64,000 nt of DNA from Pinus tabuliformis (lineage: Eukaryota > Streptophyta > Pinopsida > Pinales > Pinaceae): contig CM062804.1 in the NCBI GenBank assembly GCA_031772625.1, positions 280,196,598-280,260,597 on the forward strand, in the 5' to 3' direction. A program made the translations under genes and the position numbers. Position 1 is the first letter of the stretch. Each line of letters starts with the position of its first letter. Below the pieces are notes generated by a model. It was given only the letters and a program-made list of their open reading frames with translations, had not been told where the DNA came from and did not search any database. Below, piece by piece: positions 52,169 to 62,400 of this stretch.

Positions 52169-52529
52169 ATCAGCAAGATTTTCCTGCTCTTGCTGCTTCC
52201 TGATGATTCTAGGGATGGTATTGGGGTTTTCTAAAACTGGGGGTGGATTTGGGTCAGGATTTGACCTAGTGTATCGTGGATACTTCTTGGGAGCCAGCTT
52301 CTAACTGGTTTTTTGAATTTTTTCTAGGAAAAATTTCTGTATGTGCAAGGACTGGACAAGATTTGAAATGGCTATATATATCTCAAAGCTGGCATGAAGA
52401 TTGACTGAAGCAGCTTTCCCTAAAGCTGTTAATGTAAAACAGAGACAGTTTTGAAGGTTTCCTGACTAATATTCAGGCTTTATCTGTAGCTTTAGGAGAT
52501 ATATAGGAATTAGAACATCTTGAAGAGGT
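52169..52529 (-). other. Leader between primer site and gag-pol, copy 1
   Basis: About 360 bp with no other ORF. The chosen Met at 52168 is the first in the long frame. Confidence 0.5.
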
Positions 52530-52546
52530 CCCCAGTGGAGTCGCCA
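52530..52546 (-). promoter_or_regulatory. Primer-binding site, tRNA-Arg type, copy 1
   Basis: CCCCAGTGGAGTCGCCA on the plus strand is identical over 17 nt to the site of the non-autonomous element. Four bases (ATTA) separate it from the LTR edge at 52551. Confidence 0.8.
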
Positions 52547-52550
52547 ATTA

Positions 52551-53699
52551 TGTTATCTCCCAGGTTGTTCCCTATGACTCCCAAGGGAATACGGCCGGGG
52601 TAACCACTAACCAATCTTTGGATTGCAGTTTCTAGCCAAACTACAATCAGAGAGGGCTCTCTCTTTATGATATGTCTCTGGTTTTGATAGTGTTTTTAGG
52701 CTAGCTATTATGCTCAGGGTTCTGTTTTATGTTTTGGTTGAGGGATGTCTTCTGCATCAAAGGTGCAAGTTTTTAAAGAGTATTAGTCCATTGGGCAATG
52801 GAGTCTATAGCTAAATGTTGTCTGGAGTATTGTGTAGGTTTGCTGATATTGCAGGGCCATTTAAATATCTCAAGGAACAGTTCTGAAATTGTGATTATGA
52901 GGTGTGTTCAACCAGTGAAAAGCAGTTAAGAATTCTCCACTAAGCTGAGATGTAAGAAAGGGATATGTTGTATAGGAGCAAACTCAAATTCCTGAAACAA
53001 CGATCACTGAGAAAGCTATAGTTTGAAAGTGCAGCATTTAAGAATTACACCTTATGTCTACAACTGAAGAAAACATTCATAACAGCATAGATTGAGTTCA
53101 GGGTATCCTGTGAATAAATCCTGAAACTATTCTTTTTCTCTGCTATTAAACTATAGAAAATGGAAGCATGAATGAGCCATGAAAAGGTAACAAAAACACA
53201 TAACGAAAGTTTATAGAGGACTTATTGTGCCATGAGAATATGCAGGAATCCTGTAACATTCAGCAACACTCCACAAAACTCAGGGAACACAGTGCTTTGG
53301 AAATTCCATCAGCCTTTGTATTAACAGTCTGGAAACTTACAGCATAAGAAACTCTTGAAGAGAAATCAACAACAACCCCTGCAAACTTATGCGAGGGGCA
53401 ATATATACAAACGATCATACAAAATATCTAAGGCGTTGAGTCATCTGAGAAATAAATGTTTCCACCAACTTGTACAGAACAGTAGATAAGAAATTACTAG
53501 TGCTTTTAATACAACATAAATGCTCTTTGTGTCTGTCAGAAGATATTTTGGCCTTTGGAGGCCACTGAGTCGGTCTGACCTTTCTGCTTGAATGCTGGAA
53601 AATGCGTCTTTATGGTTGTCGTGCTGTAACTTTCGGCCCTGCTACCTGTTAGCTGTCAATTGTGCTTTGTTGGCCAAATAGTTCTGCTGAGTTGGCTCA
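52551..53699 (-). repeat. Shared middle LTR
   Basis: 1149 bp. It acts as 5' LTR of copy 1 (primer site on its left) and 3' LTR of copy 2 (purine tract on its right). Confidence 0.92.
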
Positions 53700-53801
53700 G
53701 CCCTTCCCTTTTCATGCATGCTGATCTTTCCAAGTTTTCCTGTGCATGATCACTTGTAAATTTGAATAACAAATAACAAAACTTGATTTACAGGCTCTGG
53801 C

Positions 53802-55658
53802 TTATAATATCAGCTGTATCATTTTGGTCCAGTATTCCTGTGTGGGCAATTGATGTCTAAGAATTGCATCCAAGGTCTCATCTGCCTCTGTGTATTTATA
53901 GAAATTGGGAGGCACTTCAAACAGATGTTTGATTTCATTCATTATAAAGAATAAATTCTCTACCCTGTTGTAGAGAGTTTGTCCTGTAACTGGCCCTGTT
54001 TCCTCTGAGGTGCTGGCCTTCTCTGTGATCTGATTTGTGGCAAAGGTGTTCACCCTCTTGGCATAGTTTTCATGGGAAAGTAGTTTTCCTGCGCTATTCA
54101 GTAAGCTTGGAAGACCTCTGTTTTGTAATGCCACAAACTTTTCCATGAATCTATTGACCTCGGTCTGCATGTCCTGGGTCCTTCTTTCTAATGTTTGCAC
54201 CAGGTTTCTCAGTGTTAGGACCCTCTTTATTAGCTGGATGGTCTCAGTTCTGTTGGAGATTCCCATAGTTGCTAACTGAGCACTTGTTCTATTATTAAGC
54301 ACATTGATCATCCTGTTGGCAACTTCAGGCATATTGCCTAGAGAGGCCCTTGATCTCTGGATTTCTCTGTGTGCTTTTCCTATGAGCTCTATTTGCTCAT
54401 GAATTGTCTCAATGTATTGCCATTGGTCAGTGATGGATTGGCCAATGTTGGCCCATAGCACAATCTTGAGCTCAGCTGTCACTTTATCGAATGTGAGCTC
54501 CTTCTCCAGCTCCTTTATCCTGTCCTTAAGGGCCTTTATTTCCCTGCCCTTTTCTGCTACAGTCTGCTTGGATTTGTCATATCTTTCATTCGACTTGACC
54601 AAATTTTCCCTGGACTCTTTTAACTCTGACATTTGGGCTTCCAAGGCTTGGATTTCACTCTTGAGCTTCTGCATATCTAGGCTTGGAGCCTGCTCTGTTG
54701 TCGGTGCTGGTGCTGAGGTAGAAGGTGTTGCCTGTTCTGTTTGCTGTATGGGAGGGGCAGTAGCTTGAGGAGGCTCCTCAAGATTAATTATTTCTGGAGG
54801 AGGCTGAGATGTTTGACCTCCTTCCCTTTGCTCTAAAGCTGCCTGCAATGCTGCCTGTGCAGCCTCTGATTCTCCCAGCTTCTCTTGTATTTGGATGAGC
54901 TGTTTGTATAAAGATACCAGCAAGGCTGCAGCATCTTGATCATGTCTTTGCTGGGCAACTTCATCTGTTTGAGGGTGAATTGTTGCTGGGATTTTGATCT
55001 TTCTCCTCAAAGCTGCCATGTCTGCATCCCTTAATTTCAATATTTCTTGTATGCCCTTGATGTCCTTGGGGTCATGCCCAATCTCTATGATTATATCTTC
55101 TAAGGACCTGATTCTGTTGTCCTTTGCTTGAGAGGATGCCTTCTCCAACTCAAGTTGAGCAGCTGTATTATTTAGGCTATTTACTAGCCTGTAGTTATCC
55201 AGTGTCTTGTCTGCCAAGGATGCATACACCATCTCACCCGTTTGCTTATGCAATTCGATTTTGTCCATTGGGTGGATGTCCTTGGCAAGGACCTCAAGAT
55301 TGGTCCTCAAGTAGTCTGAAGGAGACTGTGGTTGCAATGTAGTTGGCATGAAGTGACTCATGATCATCTTGCCCTCATTTACATCATATGCAGACATGAG
55401 TCTTTGCTGGTTGGTAGGAGCCATCTTCAACAAATGATTATATAGTTGTATTTTTATTGGCTCACTTCTCCTCTTTATGTCAATGAACTGTTGTTTGATG
55501 CCCAGTTCACCTTCTCTTTGGTGGCTTGAGGAGCTGACTTCTCCTCCCACTGTTCTGTCTTGTCCCTGCTGGAAGGAACTTGCAGAGGCCTCCCTGCTAG
55601 GTGGGCCCATGCCCAAAGACTGTCCCATTGGCATTTCCTCCTCTGAGAAAGGATTCAT
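53802..55658 (-). CDS. Accessory ORF-B, copy 2: coiled-coil protein, 618 codons
   Basis: Almost identical to copy 1 but nine residues longer (ending WTKMIQLIL), because codon 610 is TGG rather than TAG. Its length is probably the ancestral one. The start again overlaps the ORF-A stop as ATGA (55655-55658). Confidence 0.72.
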   Translation of the reverse strand: MNPFSEEEMPMGQSLGMGPPSREASASSFQQGQDRTVGGEVSSSSHQREGELGIKQQFIDIKRRSEPIKIQLYNHLLKMAPTNQQRLMSAYDVNEGKMIMSHFMPTTLQPQSPSDYLRTNLEVLAKDIHPMDKIELHKQTGEMVYASLADKTLDNYRLVNSLNNTAAQLELEKASSQAKDNRIRSLEDIIIEIGHDPKDIKGIQEILKLRDADMAALRRKIKIPATIHPQTDEVAQQRHDQDAAALLVSLYKQLIQIQEKLGESEAAQAALQAALEQREGGQTSQPPPEIINLEEPPQATAPPIQQTEQATPSTSAPAPTTEQAPSLDMQKLKSEIQALEAQMSELKESRENLVKSNERYDKSKQTVAEKGREIKALKDRIKELEKELTFDKVTAELKIVLWANIGQSITDQWQYIETIHEQIELIGKAHREIQRSRASLGNMPEVANRMINVLNNRTSAQLATMGISNRTETIQLIKRVLTLRNLVQTLERRTQDMQTEVNRFMEKFVALQNRGLPSLLNSAGKLLSHENYAKRVNTFATNQITEKASTSEETGPVTGQTLYNRVENLFFIMNEIKHLFEVPPNFYKYTEADETLDAILRHQLPTQEYWTKMIQLIL

Positions 55659-57634
55659 TCTCTGTCTTTTCTCCCCATAAGTTGTCGATGTTGTAAGGGG
55701 AGTCTCTCTGTCCCTTTTTTTGCTAATATCCTCCTTTTGTGGAGTTTGGAGGATTGATGCTTCAGCTTATGTTTCTTGCCTTGGAGGCACAGTTTGTTGT
55801 GGCTGTTGCTCAGTGGATTTTGGGGCTTCCATTGTTTGCTCTTGTTGCACAGGCTGCTCCTGTCTTTGTTCTTCTTGCTGTTGGTGTTGTGGTTGTTGAT
55901 GCGCTTCCTGCTGCAACACTTCTTCTTGCTGTTCCACCTCCTTTTCTTTTCCTTTGCTGGATGTCTGTTGAGTGTCCATGGCAGCTTGCTGATGTGTCGT
56001 TGAAGATGAGGCAGCTGCTCCAAGTTGCCTTTGATATGAGAAGGAAACCTGTCCACAAGTTTCCAAGTCAGCCTCTTTTTGAATATTCCTAGCCTCTCTT
56101 TCTAGCATCTTCTCTTTAGTAATTGGCTCTTCTAGAGTGCCTTCTTTCCAGCTCAAAGAATTGGCATACTGCTCAACATGAGGCAGCCTTACATGTGCAT
56201 AGTTACCCAATTTGTATTTTATCCTCCTGAGGGAAATAAAATGATTACGGTCATAAGGTGTTCATTTGAAACTGGTTTGTAATTTGAGGCCCTCTAGGAT
56301 CATATCTTCCTCCTTCCATCCCTCCTCTCTTTTGTTGTATAGAAAGGACCTAGCTGGTTCCTTACCTTCAGCTGCACCTTCTTGTTTTTACTTTGGAAAT
56401 GGATGTAGTCAGCATTTCCAAACTGCCTGAAGTATTCTAAGGCAAAAAGTCTCATAGGGACATATCTTGGCAGCCTATAAGGGTTCAACTCACAGCCATA
56501 TATTCTGATTACTGTGTGGTGTTGGTAAAAATACCAATCACCAATGCTGTAGGCCTTGGAGAGATGGAGAATTCTTTCGATGTCATCAGTCAACCTTGGA
56601 GGAGGAACACCATACAGCAAGGTCATAGCCGAGTGAATGAACAGGTCTATGAATTCACAGTATGTGTATGGTGATTTAGAAGTATTATGAAAAACTGAAG
56701 TCCAAAACACAACTGACCTTGGATTCCCCTGGGCATTAAGTTTCTTGAGGGGAATGGAGAAACTGTCTGGTTGATAAAATAAGAACAGATGGTAGATGTA
56801 TGAGGTGTATCTGAACACCCTTTCTCTTTGTAGATTCATTAGCTGTTCATGGATCTTTTCTGCAATATATGTGGCATAGTCATAGTGTACAGCTGGAGGC
56901 TTTCCAGGAGAAAATATGGACAGCATTGCCATTATAGTGTCATCAACATCTTCAACTCCCCTGTACCCCAGGACATAGCTGATCAAATCCACCAGCATTC
57001 TGCCCAAGTCATTCAGGTAAGGATATCCAATAGGAGGAGTTCTTATAGTTTCGGAGCTTGGCTGTATGAATAACTGATTGATTTTGGTGATCTGGGCATT
57101 TGACAAATTACTCCCCTTCTTGACCAAGTCGATCATGGAGAGAGGGGCCAATGGTCTTGCAGTGTGAAAATGCAGCATCTCATTTATGGCTTCTGGGGTG
57201 ATATGGAACAAGATTGAGCCTGTAGGACTGAGAATAGCTCTTTGGCATGGATCATAGCATTCCTGGCATCTGTGGATCAAGTCTGGAAGGGCATTGACTT
57301 GAGGGAGGTTGTAAATGGGCAAATTTGAGTCCCAAATCCCTAAAATATCAGCTCCACCAAGGTGTTGGGCTTTCAATTCATTTAGCATGTGAATATTAAA
57401 CTTAGAGCCCATTGGGAACCAGTCTATCATCTGATAATCTACATCTCCCAGGGCTTTCCATTCTAACTCCCTTTGAGGGGCATTCAGAGGCTGAATATTC
57501 AGGGCTATTGGTGTTTCCATGACTAGTAAGGCTTCTGACTTGTATGTAAACTGTTTTGAGTGAGCTGAACAACGCAGAGGAGTTTCTTTACAATGTAAAT
57601 GTGAATTGTAGGGAACGGAGGGCGAATTGGGCAA
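55655..57634 (-). pseudogene. Accessory ORF-A, copy 2: frameshifted and stopped
   Basis: The first 444-codon segment (57634-56300) reads through the site where copy 1 has its first TAG. A one-base deletion near 56342 then shifts the frame. A TGG-to-TGA change near 56262 and a TCA-to-TAA change at 55767-55769 add stops. The lesions are entirely different from those in copy 1, so both copies derive from an intact ORF-A of about 660 codons. Confidence 0.7.
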
Positions 57635-57998
57635 ACAGCAATTGAAATACCGTTTATAGGACTGATTAAAACAGTAGCAGGACTGACAAGAGTGTTTCTA
57701 TGGTGAATTTATGTAATTGAGGTTTCTAGTTCACGACTGCGCGAACTACCTGTGAATTCAGGTCAATTTTGTCAAATGCAGGCTTGGCAGAAGGTTTATT
57801 GCCTCGCCAGTCGGAAATGGGTGCAGGTCACCGGATGCTTGATGGTGATTTCAGTGCTTTACACTCTCTTCAACAGATTGCTTGTAGAAATATGGATAAA
57901 ACCAGGTGCAGGGAACAATTTTGAGAAATACCTTACGAATTGTCGATAACAGTTGCAAATGCAGGTACGACGGAGGCGCCCACGGTTTCAGAGTCGAG

Positions 57999-58003
57999 TT
58001 TTG
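57999..58003. other. Deletion junction with TTTTG microhomology
   Basis: Copy 1 has TTTTG at 43998-44002 and again at 44621-44625. Copy 2 has a single TTTTG here, with everything between lost. This is the pattern of microhomology-mediated deletion or replication slippage. Confidence 0.85.
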
Positions 58004-59407
58004 GTTTTGGCGGAATTATATGGTTTTCTTTGTATTTTCAAATAAAAATAATATCGCGCCGATACTTTGGATAAAATGGAAAAAGTGGGTTTTTGTGTGC
58101 TTTTTGCAAGTGAAGCGGGTTATGGGTAAAAGGGGTTTTTTCATAAGGCTTTTCTTAGCAAATGAAGGTTTTAATGGGGCAAATGGCTTTAAGAGGGGAA
58201 AAAGGGGTAAGGCTTAGGGTTCTCAAACTGACCAGCTGTCAATTTGATCCCTGACAGAGAACATATGGCTATAATGCCAAGGGGAGGGATATTTATACAA
58301 TGCTTGGGGGTTTATACACCATGGTGTTATAATAGTAGGGAAAGGGTAACATAGGGGAATTATATAATAGAAGTTAGGGATTAATGTGGATGAAAGGGTG
58401 GATGAGGGGTGATATCACTAAGTTTATTTGAAAATCACTTAGCTTAGGGAGTAGATCAAAATGAAAAGATTTTTAGACAAGAAATGTGGCTTTTAAAGGA
58501 ATAAGAACCACCATAAAACCACAAATTCTTCCATGAATCTCAACTGATGAGGGGATGTGAGTAATGAATGGGAAAGGGGAAAATTGGGAAGTTAGACATG
58601 CTTCTTTGCTTTGCTGCAAGCTGATGGAGAAGAAGAAGACCTTCTCAATCCATTGATTTTCCTTTGTAAATAGGTTAGCACACATTCAATTGTAAGGAAT
58701 GACATTTCTGCAACCCCTATCTGCCTACCCATCTACTTGCCTAGCATTTTTTGTTTCTTCTTGGAGGGTGCACTTAGACTTGCAGACCCTTATTTGCCTT
58801 TTCTTTTCTTTGGCTTTTTCCTTTTGAGTTTCTATCTAATGCTACCCTTATTGCCTCCAAGGTCCCAGATTAAGCAGTTGGGAACCTTACTTCTCTACCT
58901 AAGCTACTTGTCTGCCAAGATTAAATAGTTTGGACAGACTTCTTTCTCTATTCTACAACTGAAAATTTAAAACATGGCATGATCCAGCTTAAGCTGTTGG
59001 ACCATCCATCAAAATTGAGTACCCATCAAGCTATATACACACCTTGTCTTCTCTTGGAAATATGGGATCTTTGCATCATCAAAGCAGAGCATATTTGGAA
59101 CTTTCTTTGCCAATCATGAAATATGAAACCTATTGGTATAGGTAGCTAACAGTGGCTCCACATGGGGATGTTTTTTATTTGAAAGACCAAGAACAGCAGG
59201 TCAGAATGCCTTGGCCTTTGACTGCTTTCACCAACACTTGAAGTATGCTACTTTAAAATGCCAAAATTGTGCTCTTCCCATCTTGGTAGATCTCTGATCC
59301 TATTTGCCTTTTGCTGATAGTTAATAAAACTTGAGAAACTGCATTTTTACATCCTACAGAGAGTAATATATACACTTGAATATGTACAATGGAAACTCAG
59401 ACTGTAC
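58004..59407 (-). other. Non-coding region between gag-pol and ORF-A, copy 2
   Basis: Matches 44626-46030 of copy 1 with few differences. No gene is visible. Confidence 0.5.
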
Positions 59408-62400
59408 TTATGGGCAGTAGTCAAAATAGTGCTTCAGCATCCTGCCATTCACAGGACCTTCATCCAAATCAGTTTCATTAAGACTTTTAAGGAAATAAGT
59501 ATTGTTTCCTTGTACTGCTTGGACAGCAAATGGTCCTCTCCAAAGGGAATCAAATTTTCCATGTTTTCCTTTGTCTTCCCTTCTTGAATCCCACTTGAGG
59601 ACTTTGTCACCAATGTTGAAATCTTCTGCCTTGGTCCTTCTATCAAAAGCTTTCTTTAGTTTTTCTTGTAAAACTTGAACTCTGCTGTAGACTTGATCTC
59701 TAGTTTGCTGCAAACATATTATTTGATTGATCCTTCTTTGCATATCATTTGGCTCAGCTTGGCTTTCTTGAAGAAGTTTCATAACAGGAATTCCTAGTGA
59801 TGAAGGGAATTTGGCTTCTAATCCATAAACCAACTCATATGGGCTAACCCCAATTGATCTCTTGGTTGTTAGTCTATCTGCCCATAAGGCATTGACCAGC
59901 TTCTTATGCCAATTCTTCTTATTTTCTTCCAGCACCTTCTTTATGATGTTAACAAGGCTTTTATTTGATGATTCAGCAAGGCCATTTCCTTGGGGATAAT
60001 ATGCAGTAGAATGGCCCAAGGTTATGTGAAATTTGTGGTAGAAATTCACCATCTTCTTTGATCTGAAGGCAGCAGCATTGTCTGTTATTATCTTATCAGG
60101 ACAACCAAATCTGGACAGGATATTGGTCTCAAGGAACTGAATGATAGTGGAATCATTAGCTTGTCTGCATGGAACAGCTTCAATCCATTTGGTAAAGTAG
60201 TCTGTAGCTGTTAGAATCCATCTATGTTGGCCTAAACATGAGGGATGAATTTCCCCAATGAAATCCAAGCCCCATTGTTGAAAAGGTCTCTCTGTTGCAA
60301 CAGGCCTCAAAGGCAATGGCAATAATTTTCTCTTTCCCTCAAACACTTGGCATTTATGACATGAAGTGGTAAATTTCTTGACATCAGAGAAAACAGTAGG
60401 CCAATAATAACCAGCCTTCAAAATCTTATCCACAGTGGACTTCCAATACAAGTGTCCACCACAGTCACCTGCATGAAATTCTTTCATGATATTGTTAGTT
60501 TCGTTTTCAATCAAGCAGTTCAGTAGTATACCCTCATGGTTTTTCCAAAGCAAATTGCCATCCATAACACAAAATTTTGAAGCTTTCATTTTTAGGAATC
60601 TACACTTAGTTCTGGACAATCCTGGTGGAGCACACAGGTTTTGTAACACGTAACAGATATCAGAATACCAAGGGGATTGTTCAAAGGCTACATTGATCTT
60701 TGGAGTCGCCAGCTCCGGTTCATTGTCCAGCTGGTTTATGTCTAAGGCTTGGAAGTTTGCTTCTGTCATTAATTTGGCCAAACCTTGCCCTTTTATTAGT
60801 TTTGTTGGTTTTATCTCAATATCAAATTCCAAAATGTTGGCAATCCACTTTCCTCTTCTTCCCTCTAAATTTTCTTGGGTGAGAATGTCTTTAACAATGG
60901 GACTTGGTACATAAGCTATAACATGTGAATAGAGGATGTAAATCCTAAAGTCTTTGATGGCCTTGACCAAAGCATAAGCTTGTTTCTCCATGATTTGATA
61001 TCTCAGAGGTGCATCTCTAAGAGCTCTACTAAAGAAAGCAATGGGTTTCTCATTTCCTTGGTCATCTTTCTGTAACAAAACTGCAGCAATAGTATGCTGG
61101 GAGGCAAAAGAAAAAATGATAAATTCCCTGTCAAATTGAGGATTTGTTAGGACTGGGGTTTGGGTAAGGGCCAATTTTATGCCTTCAAAGGCTTGATTTG
61201 CTTCTACTGTCCATTTCACTTTTGAATCCTTTTTTAGCATGTTGTTCAATAATCTGATCAACTCGGCCAGATTTGGGATAAATCTCCTCAAGAAGTTGAT
61301 TTTACCCAAAAAGGCTTGTAATTCCTTTACATTTCTTGGGTGGGGCATTTGTAAGATAGCTTGTATCCTATCTGGGTCTATTCTTATGCCATCCTTTGAA
61401 ATGATATGTCCTAACAGCTTACCTTCTTCCAAACCAAATAGAGATTTCTTGGGATTTAAGGAAATTCCATATTTCCTACATGTTAAGAAGATCTGCCTCA
61501 AGTGTTTCAAGTGTTCTTGGTCAGATTTAGAGAAAGGTGTGAGGTCATCCAAATAAATGACAAGAAAGTCATGAATCTCTTTGGCAAAAGCAATGTCCAT
61601 TGCTCTCTGAAATGTTGCCCCTGCATTTTTCAATCCAAAAGGCATTTTCACATATTTGAAAGTTCCCCATGGGGTTGTGAATGTTGTTTTGTCTTGGTCA
61701 TCAGGGTGCACTAGGATTTGATTAAAACCTGAGAATCCGTCCAGTAATGAAATCCTTGAGGCCCCTACCACTCTTTGGAGAATGTGATCCATCTTAGGTA
61801 AGGGATAGTTGTCTTTGAGAGACACTTGGTTTAGATTTCTAAGATCAACACATAGTCTTATTTCACCAGTTTTCTTTCTTGTGGGCACCAAATTTGAAAT
61901 CCAATCAGAAAACCTTATTGGTGCTATGATGCCAGCTTTAAACATTTTTTGAAGTTCTTTTTCAATTGAAGGGAGAAGCATGGGATTAATCCTTCTCAAT
62001 TTCTGTTTGAATGGCTTTTGATTAGGCTTGAGAGGGATAGTATGATGGATAACAGAGGTATCATAGGATTTCAGATCCTCATAGCCCCATGCAAATACAT
62101 CCTGAAACTCTTTGAAAAGGTCAATGTATTTGGGTTTTTGATCAGGAGGCAGAGATGCAGATAGCTTTATTATCTTGGGCTTATCAACAGTGCCAATGTT
62201 GCATTCTTCAATGGCTGCATTTAAGGGCTGCATTTTTGGTTTTCTAGGGATGTCATTCGAATCAAAGATGTCCTCTAATGGAGTAAGGCCTGTTGGAAGA
62301 AAATTGTCTTTCAGCTCTATGATCTCAACCTCTGTAACAGGCAGTTCTTCATAAGTGTTTTGTTGAATTTGTTGTATGTTTTCTTTGTTGAAAATAGTTG

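Larger units (their letters stand above)
38548..53699 (-). mobile_element. Large Ty3/gypsy element, copy 1 (15.15 kb) of a tandem pair
   Basis: It reads on the minus strand: 5' LTR 52551-53699, primer site 52530-52546, gag-pol 52168-46031, a 2.4-kb non-coding region with a GC-rich module, accessory ORF-A and ORF-B, purine tract 39711-39699, and 3' LTR 38548-39698. The LTRs differ by roughly a dozen and a half substitutions plus small indels (about 1.5 percent by eye). The bases left of 38548 are unique DNA. Right of 53699 comes the purine tract of copy 2, so the middle LTR is shared and no TSD is expected. Confidence 0.92.
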